64,000 nt of DNA from Sporosarcina sp. BP05 (GTDB lineage Bacteria > Bacillota > Bacilli > Bacillales_A > Planococcaceae). Where the stretch lies: contig NZ_JACFTD010000012.1 of assembly GCF_014282005.1 (NCBI RefSeq), positions 1-64,000 on the forward strand, written 5' to 3'. The notes beneath the pieces are model-generated. The model did no database searches, was not told the DNA's origin, and saw nothing but the letters and a program-made list of their open reading frames with translations. Positions 43,063 through 52,657 of the stretch are shown here, piece after piece; within the stretch, counting starts at the first letter, position 1; every line of letters starts with the position of its first letter. Position numbers and translations under genes: made by a program.

Positions 43063-45171
43063 TTACTTATGAACGCGCAGCAATCGCAACGAGTTCAGCA
43101 CAACGAGTAGCGTGGCACCCATATCCGCGAAGATGGCAATCCATAATGTCAGCCAGCCGGGAATGATAAGAAGCAATGCTATAATTTTTAAGCCTAATGC
43201 AAACATAATGTTTTCCTTGATGATGCGCAATGTTTTTCGGCTTAATTTTATTGTATAAGGTAGTTTCCCTAAATCATCTGCCATCAGGGCAATATCTGCT
43301 GTTTCCAATGCAGCGTCTGTACCCGCTCCCCCCATTGCTATCCCAACGGAAGCTGCAGCTAAGGCAGGTGCGTCATTGATGCCGTCTCCAACCATGGCAA
43401 CACGACCATATTGGTCACTCAATTGCTTAATCGCTTTCAACTTGTCTTCTGGCATCAACCCTGCGCGTACATCCGTAACGCCCAACTCAGTAGCAATCGC
43501 TTCAGCCGTTACCTGATGATCGCCTGTCAGCATGACTGTATGACGAATCCCTATACTTTTCAGTTGTTTAAGGACGTCACGACTTTCCGCGCGTATAGGA
43601 TCCGCCACGGCTAGCAGGCCGCTAAATTTAGTACCTGTTACAATCGCCATGACAGACTTTCCTTGACGTTGAAGAGTTGCCGCTTGCTTTAACATTGATT
43701 CTGGCAATGCAGAAAGTTCCTGTGCCCAGCTTAGGCTGCCAATATAGGTCGTCATGCCATCAATTTCAGCATAAGCGCCTTTTCCGGTAACCGATTGGAA
43801 ATTGGACACATCGACTTTCTGTGCGCCATGTTGATGCGCATAATCGACGACCGCTTTCGCAAGAGGATGCTGTGACATTGATTCGACTGCTGCGATTGCG
43901 CTTAGCAATTGCTCTTGAGCAACTTCTTCACTTACGATAAAATCTGTTACTTCAGGATACCCTTTCGTTAATGTTCCGGTTTTATCGAACGCAATAACGT
44001 CAAGCCTTCCTGTTTCTTCGAGATGGATACCGCCTTTAATCAGCACGCCTTGACGTGCCGCATTACCTATCGCTGTGACAATCGCAACCGGCGTAGAAAC
44101 AACTAGTGCACACGGACAACCGACAACGAGTACTGCAAGACCTTGATAGATCCACGCATTCCAATCCCCACCAAGCAATGGGGGTATTATGGCTACGAGA
44201 ATGGCAACCACGATGATTGCAGGTGTGTAGTATTTCGCGAATTTATCAACGAACTTTTGCGATGGCGCTTTTTCTGCCTGCGCATCCTCAACAAGATGGA
44301 TGATCTTCGCGATTGTCGTATCACCAACGAGCTTCGTAACCGTTACTTCAAGTGCACCCTCTTCATTGAGCGTACCCGCGAATACATTATCACCGGATGT
44401 TTTCACGACCGGGATGGATTCCCCTGTAATCGCCGCTTGATTGACCGTAGATGAACCCGTTAGGACAGCACCATCCATAGCAATTTTCTGACCTGGTTTT
44501 ACGATTAGAATATCGCCGACGATAATATCTTCTGTCTGAAGCTCCACAAACGCTTTCCCACGTTTTACGAGGGCGGAAGGCGGTGCAATATCCATCAATT
44601 GACGGATGGACTGCCGTGCTTTATTCATTGAATAGGCTTCCAACGCTTCACTAACTGCAAACAGGAAGACGACAACCGCACCTTCACGCCATTCACCAAT
44701 GATCGCAGCGCCAATAATAGCAATCGTCATCAGCGTTTTCATATCGAATTCAAAACGGACCAGATTTCGCAGTCCCGTTTTAAAGATACCCATTCCACCA
44801 ATTACAATGGCGATTGCGAATAAAGTTATAGCCGCCGGATGCGTTTCTGTATAGCGAAACGAGACAACCATTCCTATTAGTAAGAACAGCAGTGAAAAAA
44901 GCGTGACTAGATTTTCTTTCCGTTTAAAGAAAGACGTTTTCGGCTCAATTTTCTTATTTTGAAGCGGGACAACTTTAATGCCATCAAATGCACCTGCAGC
45001 TTCGAGATCTTCAATCGTTGCGCTACCGCTGAACGCTAATTTTGATGCGCCGAAGTTCACTTGTGCATCCTCAATAGAAGGCAGACTTTTAACGTTTTTT
45101 TCAAACTTCATCGCACAACTGGCACACGTTAGATTCTCCAACCTGTATTCTTTCTTTTCAACCGTTGCCAT
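43063..45171 (-). CDS. cadA: Cd/Zn/Pb-exporting P1B-type ATPase CadA
   Basis: About 702 aa. One N-terminal heavy-metal domain with CASC (Cys16, Cys19), eight membrane helices, transport motif CPC (VVGCPCALVVSTPVA), phosphorylation DKTGT (IAFDKTGTLTKG), HP motif (SQHPLAKAV) and hinge GDGINDAP. The CPC motif and CadC neighbour point to divalent Cd/Zn/Pb export, not copper. The ATG at 45171 overlaps the regulator's 3' end. ArsR/CadC control is expected. Confidence 0.93.
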   Translation of the reverse strand: MATVEKKEYRLENLTCASCAMKFEKNVKSLPSIEDAQVNFGASKLAFSGSATIEDLEAAGAFDGIKVVPLQNKKIEPKTSFFKRKENLVTLFSLLFLLIGMVVSFRYTETHPAAITLFAIAIVIGGMGIFKTGLRNLVRFEFDMKTLMTIAIIGAAIIGEWREGAVVVFLFAVSEALEAYSMNKARQSIRQLMDIAPPSALVKRGKAFVELQTEDIIVGDILIVKPGQKIAMDGAVLTGSSTVNQAAITGESIPVVKTSGDNVFAGTLNEEGALEVTVTKLVGDTTIAKIIHLVEDAQAEKAPSQKFVDKFAKYYTPAIIVVAILVAIIPPLLGGDWNAWIYQGLAVLVVGCPCALVVSTPVAIVTAIGNAARQGVLIKGGIHLEETGRLDVIAFDKTGTLTKGYPEVTDFIVSEEVAQEQLLSAIAAVESMSQHPLAKAVVDYAHQHGAQKVDVSNFQSVTGKGAYAEIDGMTTYIGSLSWAQELSALPESMLKQAATLQRQGKSVMAIVTGTKFSGLLAVADPIRAESRDVLKQLKSIGIRHTVMLTGDHQVTAEAIATELGVTDVRAGLMPEDKLKAIKQLSDQYGRVAMVGDGINDAPALAAASVGIAMGGAGTDAALETADIALMADDLGKLPYTIKLSRKTLRIIKENIMFALGLKIIALLLIIPGWLTLWIAIFADMGATLLVVLNSLRLLRVHK

Positions 45172-45532
45172 GCCCAACACCCTCTATCGTATGCTCATGT
45201 GCGACTTTCACGAGTTGATGGACGTGATCGTCTGCGAGCGAATAGTAGACCATTTTTCCTTTTTTCCTTGATTTAGCAAGTGCTTGTTCGCGCAAATAAC
45301 GTAAGTGATGGGAAGCAGTCGCGACGGAAGAACCAATCACTGCCGCAACATCGCATACACACATCTCTTTCTCCAGTGTCAGCGAAAAAGCAATTTTTAA
45401 TCTTGTTTCATCTGCCAATGCCTTAAATATCGCGACCGCCGCCCCCATATCAGGGAGCGCCTTTTGCACACGACTTACAACTTCTTCATGAACCGTGGTC
45501 ACTTCACAAACTTCTTTTACCGTCATATTCAC
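45158..45532 (-). CDS. cadC: CadC-type ArsR/SmtB metal-sensing repressor
   Basis: A 124-aa winged-helix repressor. Metal sites: Cys9 in the N-terminal arm, CVC (Cys58, Cys60) in the alpha3 box EMCVCDVAA, and a possible second site DDHVHQ...HEH (Asp101, His103, His112, His114). HTH: SSVATASHHLRYL. It overlaps cadA and is first in the pair. Two inverted repeats of cadO type flank its promoter. The name follows from the metal box and partner. Confidence 0.9.
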   Translation of the reverse strand: MNMTVKEVCEVTTVHEEVVSRVQKALPDMGAAVAIFKALADETRLKIAFSLTLEKEMCVCDVAAVIGSSVATASHHLRYLREQALAKSRKKGKMVYYSLADDHVHQLVKVAHEHTIEGVGHGNG

Positions 45533-45539
45533 ACCTCAT

Positions 45540-45555
45540 TCAAATGGTCGTTTGA
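45540..45555. promoter_or_regulatory. CadC-type operator 1
   Basis: TCAAAT-GGTC-GTTTGA, a 6-4-6 inverted repeat at the expected transcription start of cadC. The same layout (TCAAAT-N4-ATTTGA) is known for the plasmid pI258 cad operator. Confidence 0.75.
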
Positions 45556-45563
45556 TTAACTTT

Positions 45564-45592
45564 AGTATATGCAATCCCTTTTGCAATTGCAA
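45564..45592 (-). promoter_or_regulatory. SigA promoter of cadC-cadA
   Basis: On the minus strand TTGCAA (45587-45592), 17 bp and TATACT (45564-45569), lying between the two operators. Confidence 0.7.
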
Positions 45593-45598
45593 GGCTAA

Positions 45599-45614
45599 TC
45601 AAACAGTGGTTTGA
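45599..45614. promoter_or_regulatory. CadC-type operator 2
   Basis: TCAAAC-AGTG-GTTTGA, a perfect 6-4-6 inverted repeat just upstream of the -35. Centre distance to operator 1 is 59 bp. Confidence 0.75.
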
Positions 45615-45736
45615 ATATGTATTTCCCCTTTTTGTTAATTGCTGAAATAAAGGGTTTAAGCCGATAGATGTAGAACATTTATACTTACTAACAACTTAAC
45701 TTTACATAAATCAGCCACATGAAAGAAGGGATTCCG

Positions 45737-46156
45737 ATGTATAAACGAATATTAGTCGCGGTCGACGGCTCAGTAAATTCGCACCGCGCAGCCAAACACG
45801 CCGCTCAACTTGCCTCGTTATGTCCAGAAGTGGCCGTTGAACTTCTCTATATCCTTGAGTTTGACCGAACACGTTCAGATGTAGTCGATAATGCCAGCAG
45901 TGATGATCTCCATATCGATCGCAAGCAGCGACTTATCCCTATTGAAGAGGCTTTCGAGCAGTTCAAAGTTCCCCATAAGCTAGTCATCAAACACGGTGAC
46001 CCTGGCCCCATCATCGTTCATTTCGCCAATAGCGGTGAATTCGACCTAGTCGTTCTTGGTAGCCGGGGTCTAAATACATTTCAGGAAATGGTGCTCGGAA
46101 GTGTCAGTCATAAAGTCGCAAAGCGCGTGACAGCACCGGTTTTGATCGTTAAGTAA
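45737..46156 (+). CDS. Universal stress protein, UspA family
   Basis: A 139-aa Usp protein. The N-terminal strand ILVAVDGSVNSHRAAKHA and the ATP-binding loop VLGSRGLNTFQEMVLGSVSHKV (G-x-x-G-x9-G-S) are intact, so it should bind ATP. AAGAAGGG is 6 nt before the chosen ATG. Divergent from cadC; no SigB element was seen upstream. Physiological role not readable. Confidence 0.9.
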   Translation: MYKRILVAVDGSVNSHRAAKHAAQLASLCPEVAVELLYILEFDRTRSDVVDNASSDDLHIDRKQRLIPIEEAFEQFKVPHKLVIKHGDPGPIIVHFANSGEFDLVVLGSRGLNTFQEMVLGSVSHKVAKRVTAPVLIVK

Positions 46157-46256
46157 AGAAGCTTGTTGCAGTGGTAAAAATAATGCTCGGGTTTACTAGA
46201 GACTTCAGAAATTTACCCGTGTTTTCAAAGTTTCAACACGTAAAAAGCGGGGCGCA

Positions 46257-46457
46257 TTAGCGCTTCGCTTTTAATTTCAACGCATATCCATCTTTAGTGT
46301 CCCCATCCAAAATAGTTTCATGGTAATTCCCTGTCACCAAGCCACCCGGTTCACCCGCTTAAGCGTCGCGCAACATTTTGTCGGTAGTTGCCCCTTTCGC
46401 CGGTAGAAGCTTATAGGCGTCGTCTGGCACCACTGCAATAAGTATACTAATTAGCTA
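46257..46457 (-). pseudogene. Possible decayed gene fragment
   Basis: One minus-strand frame reads LISILIAVVPDDAYKLLPAKG, then ATTDKMLRDA, a stop, and continues AGEPGGLVTGNYHETILDGDT and KDGYALKLKAKR to a second stop. The composition on both sides of the internal stop is protein-like and in the same frame, as expected for a gene tail broken by nonsense change. I do not recognise the family. The whole gap 46157-46488 holds no intact gene. Confidence 0.35.
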
Positions 46458-46467
46458 ATTGTTCCAA

Positions 46468-46513
46468 CAAAAAAGGACGGACCAGCCACTACTGGCCGGT
46501 CCCATCCTCTTTT
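46468..46513 (-). terminator. Terminator of the mrp operon
   Basis: On the minus strand GGATGGGACCGGCCAG-TAG-TGGCTGGTCCGTCC followed by T6; the loop is the mrpG stop codon. Confidence 0.85.
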
Positions 46514-46869
46514 ATTTTATCTTTATGCAAAACCTCATACAATTCATCCTCAGTAGAAATATCCGCTAGCTTCACATTCGACCGATAAGCCGCTCGGACA
46601 ATCAAATGCCCGGCAACAGGTGCCGTTAGAAAGACGAAAACAATTCCCAAAAGAAGGCGTACACTTACGAAATGTTGACTGAACAAAAAGTAAATAAAAG
46701 CGCCTGACAAAGTTAACAAGACGGCAAGCGTCGAACTTTTCGTCGCTGCATGCGATCTTGTGTAAACATCAGGCAGCCGAAGCAATCCAAAGACACTTAT
46801 TACGCTCGCAACTCCGCCTGTCAATATCAGAAATGCGCCTACGAATTCACCTATCGTGCTTACGTTCAA
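46489..46869 (-). CDS. mrpG: Na+/H+ antiporter subunit MrpG
   Basis: About 126 aa with three helices and the conserved GLLRLPDVYTRSHAATKSSTLAV and FVSVRLLLGIVFVFLTAPVAGHLIVRAAYRSNV. Last subunit of the hetero-oligomeric Mrp complex in the membrane. I favour a TTG at 46869, 8 nt after GAGAGGGG; a GTG three codons earlier is the alternative. It overlaps the mrpF end. Confidence 0.93.
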   Translation of the reverse strand: MNVSTIGEFVGAFLILTGGVASVISVFGLLRLPDVYTRSHAATKSSTLAVLLTLSGAFIYFLFSQHFVSVRLLLGIVFVFLTAPVAGHLIVRAAYRSNVKLADISTEDELYEVLHKDKIKEDGTGQ

Positions 46870-47131
46870 CGATAACACCCCTCTCGATGAATTTTGAGAA
46901 GGCGATTGTACCTATAAACGATAGAATCCCTAGTATCAGAATGACTTCTAAAAATGCTTTTGTGTTCATCACCACTGAAATGACGGCTATCATAGCGATC
47001 AAGTTTACACCAATCATATCGAGCCCAATAACACGATCCGGCATCGAAGGACCGAGAATGATTCGTATGACAGCTATTGCAATCGTTATCGAGAATAATA
47101 CGAGCGAAGTCGTCAGCATTGCTTGAATCAT
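46847..47131 (-). CDS. mrpF: Na+/H+ antiporter subunit MrpF
   Basis: A 94-aa, three-helix protein. Conserved RIILGPSMPDRVIGLDMIGVN contains the Pro/Asp/Arg stretch typical of MrpF and implicated in Na+ and bile-salt handling in Bacillus. It overlaps the mrpE stop by one base and mrpG by about 23 bp. Confidence 0.94.
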   Translation of the reverse strand: MIQAMLTTSLVLFSITIAIAVIRIILGPSMPDRVIGLDMIGVNLIAMIAVISVVMNTKAFLEVILILGILSFIGTIAFSKFIERGVIVERKHDR

Positions 47132-47613
47132 CAGCGGGTCACCTCCATGATTGCTCTTTCAAAGTTATGCAGTTGCATCAAAAGTCCATCGCGGGACTTT
47201 TCAACGTCCATCGCGTGGATATAAAGAACATTTCCTTCAGGCGACACTTCCATGACGACAGATCCAGGAGTCAATGTCAGTAGCAGCGATAGCATTGTCA
47301 CTTCTGAATCGCTTTCCAAAACGGTTTCATATTTAAATATGCCTGGTTTAATTTTTAATTTCGGGCTAAGAATTTGTTTCAACACGACGATGCTCGATTT
47401 AGTCAGCTCTGATATGAAAATGAACAGCAACTTGATTGTCGCGTATAAACGGCGCAAGTAAAACTGTGTTCCGAAGAACCGGTGCATGAAAAATATGATT
47501 CCAGTCCCGACCAGGAAGCCGGCAAAGAAAGTCGTAAATCTCAACTCATCTTCATCCATCAAAAGCATCCAAAGAAAAGCTATAAATAAATTTAACAGTA
47601 ATTGGGCTGGCAT
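47131..47613 (-). CDS. mrpE: Na+/H+ antiporter subunit MrpE
   Basis: A 160-aa protein with N-terminal helices (about 3-17 and 27-46) and a cytoplasmic half with TLTPGSVVMEVSPEGNVLYIHAMDV, the MrpE hallmark. GAGGTGAAGG precedes the ATG. In Bacillus MrpE is needed for full complex assembly. Confidence 0.94.
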   Translation of the reverse strand: MPAQLLLNLFIAFLWMLLMDEDELRFTTFFAGFLVGTGIIFFMHRFFGTQFYLRRLYATIKLLFIFISELTKSSIVVLKQILSPKLKIKPGIFKYETVLESDSEVTMLSLLLTLTPGSVVMEVSPEGNVLYIHAMDVEKSRDGLLMQLHNFERAIMEVTR

Positions 47614-47662
47614 TAACCTTCACCTCTTCTTTCCGGCCAATGAACGAGGACCTTCTCTTCAA

Positions 47663-49147
47663 TCAACTATCACTATTCAAAACTGCGTCTATATAGATTT
47701 TAGGATTCATCAGCGTATGGGCAGCATCGGTTACATATGGCGCAAGCCCCTCTGCTCCAACTCCCAGTGCAATTGTCAATATCCCAAACAGGACCATTGG
47801 AATAAGCATCCCTTTTTTAAGTGGCACATCGTCATCTTCATTGATAATCGTTTCACCCCAAAAGCAATTCAGGAAAATACGCAGAAGTGAATACAAAACG
47901 AAAATACTTGATAGGAACGCAATTGCGAGCAAGACAAACGCACCCGCCTCAATCGCTCCTTGTCCAACGTACACCTTCCCTATGAACCCACTAAGCGGTG
48001 GAATTCCGGCGAGCGACAGCATAGTGATAAAAAACAGCCAACCAAGCAATGGATAGTTGCGAATCAACCCACTCATATTTTGAATCCTCGCCGTTCCAGT
48101 CAAGTAGATCATCGTCCCCGCGATAAGGAATAACAAAGCTTTAATGATCATGTCATGGATCAGATAATAAATAGACCCTTGAATCGCAACTTCTGTTGAA
48201 ACAGCAAGACCAACGAGTATAAACCCGACGGCAATGACGACGTTATAGGACACAATCTTCCGGATATCATTGTAGGCGATTGCACCAATACTTCCACCAA
48301 TCATCGTGATTGCCGCCATAATGCCAATCATCAAATGCGTAACACCCGGCTCGTGATAAAAGATGAGCGTGAACACGCGGAACATTGCATAGATACCGAC
48401 TTTCGTAAGCAACGCACCGAACAAAGCCGCAACTACTGTCGGTGGTGCACTGTATGACCCTGGCAACCAGAAGTATAGAAGAAGTCCGGATTTCAAACTA
48501 AATACAATAAGAAAGATTATGCTAATCACCGTCAATAGTGACCCTTGCCCGACTTCAGCAATACGTACCGATAGATGCGCCATATTAAGCGTCCCTACCG
48601 TACCGTACAAGTACGCGATTCCAACAAGGAAAAACCACGATGACAGTACATTTATAGCTATGTATTTAATTGATTCGACGAGTTGAACCTTCCTGCCCCC
48701 AAGCGTAATGAGCACATAAGAAGATAACAACATCACTTCAAAACAAACGAATAAGTTGAATAAGTCACCCGTTAGAAACGAACCATTAACACCCGCAATA
48801 AGGAAAAAGACGAACGGATAAAAGAACATATTCTCATGCGCTCGGCCAATTGACGAGAACGCATAGATCAAGAGGATTCCTGTTACAATCGCTGTCGTCA
48901 ATACAAGTAGCATAGAGAATGAATCCGCCACAAATGATATTCCGTAGGGTGGCAACCAGCCCCCAAAATCGAGCCGTAAAATACCGTCCGACTGAATCAG
49001 GTTCAAAATAGTAACACTGACCGCTACGGTTGCTGCGATTGAAACAAGACTGAACACCCGCTGAACCAGCACATAAGGCCGGAGAAATACAAGTAAAATC
49101 CCTGTCAATAAAGGAATAATCATTGGCATAACTAGTATATTATTCAT
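47663..49147 (-). CDS. mrpD: Na+/H+ antiporter subunit MrpD
   Basis: A 494-aa, about fourteen-helix NuoM/N-like proton channel subunit. LTGDLFNLFVCFEVMLLSSYVL contains the essential TM5 glutamate (E137 in Bacillus); KSGLLLYFWLPGSYSAPP carries the TM7 lysine. MrpD and MrpA are the proton-translocating cores. It overlaps mrpC by 8 bp and is followed by mrpE after about 50 bp. Confidence 0.95.
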   Translation of the reverse strand: MNNILVMPMIIPLLTGILLVFLRPYVLVQRVFSLVSIAATVAVSVTILNLIQSDGILRLDFGGWLPPYGISFVADSFSMLLVLTTAIVTGILLIYAFSSIGRAHENMFFYPFVFFLIAGVNGSFLTGDLFNLFVCFEVMLLSSYVLITLGGRKVQLVESIKYIAINVLSSWFFLVGIAYLYGTVGTLNMAHLSVRIAEVGQGSLLTVISIIFLIVFSLKSGLLLYFWLPGSYSAPPTVVAALFGALLTKVGIYAMFRVFTLIFYHEPGVTHLMIGIMAAITMIGGSIGAIAYNDIRKIVSYNVVIAVGFILVGLAVSTEVAIQGSIYYLIHDMIIKALLFLIAGTMIYLTGTARIQNMSGLIRNYPLLGWLFFITMLSLAGIPPLSGFIGKVYVGQGAIEAGAFVLLAIAFLSSIFVLYSLLRIFLNCFWGETIINEDDDVPLKKGMLIPMVLFGILTIALGVGAEGLAPYVTDAAHTLMNPKIYIDAVLNSDS

Positions 49148-49478
49148 CTTTGAACCCTCTCAATGCATCGAGATTGTCCGATCCCGTCTCTTTGTATGTT
49201 CGATATGCGAGCACCAGTAAAAAGGATGTCACTGCGAAACTGATCACTATTGCAGTCAATATAAGTGCCTGTGGAAGAGCATCCGTATAACTTTCTGCAT
49301 TTTCGCCTAGTAGTGGAACTGCCCCTTTTTTCAGTCTGCCCATCGTCATCAATAGCAAATGCACAGCATGCGACAGGATAGCCGTCCCTAAAATAACCCG
49401 AACCAAGCTTTTAGATAGCAGCAAGTAGACAGCGACCGTTACAAGCACTCCAACGAGTATCGTTATTAACGTTTCCAT
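49140..49478 (-). CDS. mrpC: Na+/H+ antiporter subunit MrpC
   Basis: A 112-aa NuoK-like three-helix protein. SLVRVILGTAILSHAVHLLLM and DALPQALILTAIVISFAVTSF match the family; the Thr/Gly of GTAILSHAV are conserved. Starts 3 bp after mrpB. Confidence 0.95.
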   Translation of the reverse strand: METLITILVGVLVTVAVYLLLSKSLVRVILGTAILSHAVHLLLMTMGRLKKGAVPLLGENAESYTDALPQALILTAIVISFAVTSFLLVLAYRTYKETGSDNLDALRGFKDE

Positions 49479-49481
49479 CAG

Positions 49482-49904
49482 CTACACATCCTCACTAATA
49501 CTTAAAATAATCGTTACAACAACACCGACAACAGTCAGTGCAACCCCCGCCTCAAACAGCATAACCGTTGATAATTCTGTTGCCCCAAACACTGGCAGGT
49601 TGAAATAACTGGCCGTCTGTGTAAGAAATGATGCTCCAAATAGGACTGATCCTAAACCTGTTCCGACTGCAAGCAATACGCCAAACGCAGCAACCTTCTT
49701 GAAATCGAACGGGATGCCCTTATGGACCGTTTCGATATCGAACACCAAATAGAGAAGTACGAAAGCCGAAGAAAGGACGAGTCCCCCAATGAATCCACCT
49801 CCCGGATTATAGTGACCAGAAAGGAACAATTCCACGCCGAACGTCAAAATGATGAAGACAACAATCTTCGTTACTGTCTGTAAAATGACATCATTAATCT
49901 TCAA
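49482..49904 (-). CDS. mrpB: Na+/H+ antiporter subunit MrpB
   Basis: A 140-aa four-helix protein with the signature SGHYNPGGGFIGGLVLSSAFVL (Pro-Gly-Gly-Gly-Phe). It overlaps mrpA by 11 bp. Confidence 0.95.
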   Translation of the reverse strand: MKINDVILQTVTKIVVFIILTFGVELFLSGHYNPGGGFIGGLVLSSAFVLLYLVFDIETVHKGIPFDFKKVAAFGVLLAVGTGLGSVLFGASFLTQTASYFNLPVFGATELSTVMLFEAGVALTVVGVVVTIILSISEDV

Positions 49905-52305
49905 CGTCCTCGTCCCCCTTTCCAGCCTTCAGCTTGATCAATGTAAACACTCCGATACCAGCGATGAAAAGGACAACTACTTCAAGCATCGTATCGAATG
50001 CACGGAAGTCACCCAATATCGTATTGACGATATTCTTTCCTCCTGCCAACTCATAAGCATTTTCAAAGTAGACAGAAATCGACTCAAACATCTTATTGCC
50101 TTGTACGACAAGTGCAAGTACTGTGACAACCGTTCCGACTGAAATTGCAATGATACCTTTGAAGACTTTTAATGATCGAGTCGATTTCTCCTTGCTCCAT
50201 TCTGGTAAGAAATAAAAGCATAATAGGAATAACGCAGTCGTCACAGTTTCTACGATAATTTGCGTCAATGCCAAATCCGGTGCTCGGAACACAACAAAAA
50301 GAATAGCAATCGAATAACCGAGAACACCATTGAGCAGGATCGCCGTCATACGAGATTTCGCAAAGATGATAGCAATACTCGCGCCCATCATTACGAAAAT
50401 GATGATGTACTCGCTAATCGTCATGGGAGCATCATTAGATAAGTCGATTGAAAAACCGCCAGTCCATAACAGACCGCCACCAACAGTTAGGATGAAAAAC
50501 ACAAATATATAGACAAGATAATCCCTGAGATATCCCGTCATATAAGTCCGCGTCAAGAAAGATGAAGTTTTTTCGGTCTGCGTTAACAAGCCGTTATACA
50601 TGGAATCGAGATTCCAGCGCATCGGTGCAAGCGAGTAAATCCCGCGCCAATAACGGAGGTAGATGTATAACAATGCGCCCACTGCGATAACACCAATTGT
50701 CATCATGATAGGTGCATTAAAACCGTGCCAAGCCGCTATATGTGGAACAAGACCTTCCGCACCTTCAAACGGAGGATAAACAGCAGTCATTGCTGGGCCC
50801 AACAAATAAGTGCCGACCACATTCGGGAAGAAGAAAATACCTACGACGAACAGGGCAAGGATCGACGGAGCAATAAGCATTCCAACTGGAGCTTCAAATG
50901 CTTTTCGATCAAGACGGTCCGGTTGATGTTTCCCAAGAAATGTTTGAAAAACAATAATCATGCTATAAACGAATGTCAACACGCTCGCAACCCAAGCAAC
51001 GACAGGCAATAAGCTTCCCATCAGCGGCCCCATTGCGAAAATGTCGAGATTACGTACATTCAGTACGGATTCGAAAAACATTTCCTTACTAAGAAAACCA
51101 TTAAACGGCGGTAATCCGGCCATCGAAAAACTGCCGATAACAGCGATTGTAAACGTCACAGGCATCAGTGTCATCAGTCCGCCTAGCCTTCGAATATCCC
51201 GCGTTCCGACTTGATGATCGACAATCCCAACAACCATAAAGAGAGCACCTTTGAAAGTAGAATGGTTAATTAGATGGAACAAAGCGGCGAATGTCGCCTG
51301 TGTATAAATAACTGAGTCCGCGCTGTAGCCCTCGTTAAGCGCCGCTGAACCAAGGCCGAAGAGGCTCATGATTAGACCAAGTTGGCTGATTGTCGAGTAA
51401 GCGAGCAACGCCTTCAGATCCGTTTGCCGTACTGCATTGACGGATCCCCAGAACAACGTAAATATCCCCACGCCAGTGACTGTATAAAACCACACCGCCT
51501 CGCCGCCAAATACAGGTGTGAAGCGTGCGACAAGGTAAATCCCCGCCTTAACCATTGTAGCGGAATGTAAATACGCACTGACCGGGGTCGGCGCTTCCAT
51601 GGCATCCGGCAGCCAGATATGAAATGGAAACTGGGCTGACTTCGTAAATGCTCCAAGCAAAACGAGTAGCATCGCCGGCAAAAACAAACTTTCATTTGTA
51701 TATTGACCAATCGTCTCGATAATTTCGCGCACACTGTATGAGCCTGTCATTGTATATAGCATGATGAAACCAGCAAGCATCCCGACGCCGCCAGAGACAG
51801 TGATGAGCATTGATTTTTGCGCACCGTATCTGGACTTTTTCCGGTGGTACCAAAATGCGATTAACAGAAACGATGAAATACTCGTCAATTCCCAAAAAAC
51901 ATATAGCACCATTATGTTGTCTGACAAGATAACACCAAGCATCGAGCCCATGAACATCAAAAGATAAACATAAAAACGCCCTAATGCTTCGCGTTCAGAC
52001 AAATAGTATATGGAATAGAGAATTACGAGGCTCCCGACTCCGGTAATTAGAAGTCCAAAAATCATACTGAGACCATCTAGATAAGTCGTAAAATTGATCC
52101 CGGCAGAATCAATCCATTTAATCGTATGTATATATGTTTTACCTCCTGCAACGGCGGGAATGAAACTGGCAAGATAGATGAATAGGGCGAGTGGAACGGA
52201 CATGACAAACCACCCGATACTGCGACTCTGAACCCTTTTATAAATGAACGGGACAAGTAGAGCAGCCAAAAACGGGATAAAAATAGCTATCGTTATCGCC
52301 AACAA
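49894..52305 (-). CDS. mrpA: Na+/H+ antiporter subunit MrpA
   Basis: About 803 aa, the usual length of MrpA in Bacillus. The first two thirds are NuoL-like (VLYVFWELTSISSFLLIAFW with the TM5 glutamate; FPFHIWLPDAMEAPTPVSAYLHSATMVK), the C-terminal third is the MrpA-specific MrpB/NuoJ-like region. Na+(K+)/H+ exchange supports pH and sodium tolerance. GGAGG lies 7 nt before a TTG at 52305, the start chosen; a TTG eight codons earlier has no ribosome site. First gene of mrpABCDEFG. Confidence 0.94.
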   Translation of the reverse strand: MLAITIAIFIPFLAALLVPFIYKRVQSRSIGWFVMSVPLALFIYLASFIPAVAGGKTYIHTIKWIDSAGINFTTYLDGLSMIFGLLITGVGSLVILYSIYYLSEREALGRFYVYLLMFMGSMLGVILSDNIMVLYVFWELTSISSFLLIAFWYHRKKSRYGAQKSMLITVSGGVGMLAGFIMLYTMTGSYSVREIIETIGQYTNESLFLPAMLLVLLGAFTKSAQFPFHIWLPDAMEAPTPVSAYLHSATMVKAGIYLVARFTPVFGGEAVWFYTVTGVGIFTLFWGSVNAVRQTDLKALLAYSTISQLGLIMSLFGLGSAALNEGYSADSVIYTQATFAALFHLINHSTFKGALFMVVGIVDHQVGTRDIRRLGGLMTLMPVTFTIAVIGSFSMAGLPPFNGFLSKEMFFESVLNVRNLDIFAMGPLMGSLLPVVAWVASVLTFVYSMIIVFQTFLGKHQPDRLDRKAFEAPVGMLIAPSILALFVVGIFFFPNVVGTYLLGPAMTAVYPPFEGAEGLVPHIAAWHGFNAPIMMTIGVIAVGALLYIYLRYWRGIYSLAPMRWNLDSMYNGLLTQTEKTSSFLTRTYMTGYLRDYLVYIFVFFILTVGGGLLWTGGFSIDLSNDAPMTISEYIIIFVMMGASIAIIFAKSRMTAILLNGVLGYSIAILFVVFRAPDLALTQIIVETVTTALFLLCFYFLPEWSKEKSTRSLKVFKGIIAISVGTVVTVLALVVQGNKMFESISVYFENAYELAGGKNIVNTILGDFRAFDTMLEVVVLFIAGIGVFTLIKLKAGKGDEDVED

Positions 52306-52657
52306 ATGCAAACCTCCAATACTAATCAATTAAAGTAGTCGTATTAAACCGCCTAAAAATATACAAACATACACAATCCATATTATGTTAGGTTTGTAAA
52401 ACTTCATTATTATATAGGGCAAACTTGACCTTCATCGTGACTGACGGGATAATAGGGAGCTGTAGATAAAAGAAGTAGGGGAAACTCAATGAGTTTATAC
52501 AGTAAATTATACACTATTACCATACTCTTAGCACTTTGAAGCATTCGCACCTTGTCATATGTTGCGTTTTCATATATAATTGCTTGGTTTTCAAACAGTA
52601 TTAAACTTCTATCATGAATTCGACTAAACAAAATATAGTTAAGAGGTGACTACCGTC

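Noticed and set aside
52410..52631. 73-codon minus-strand frame between mrpA and the KdpD-like gene
   Set aside because: Low-complexity, AT-rich, no ribosome site; it occupies the divergent promoter region of about 330 bp, in which I see no clear gene.
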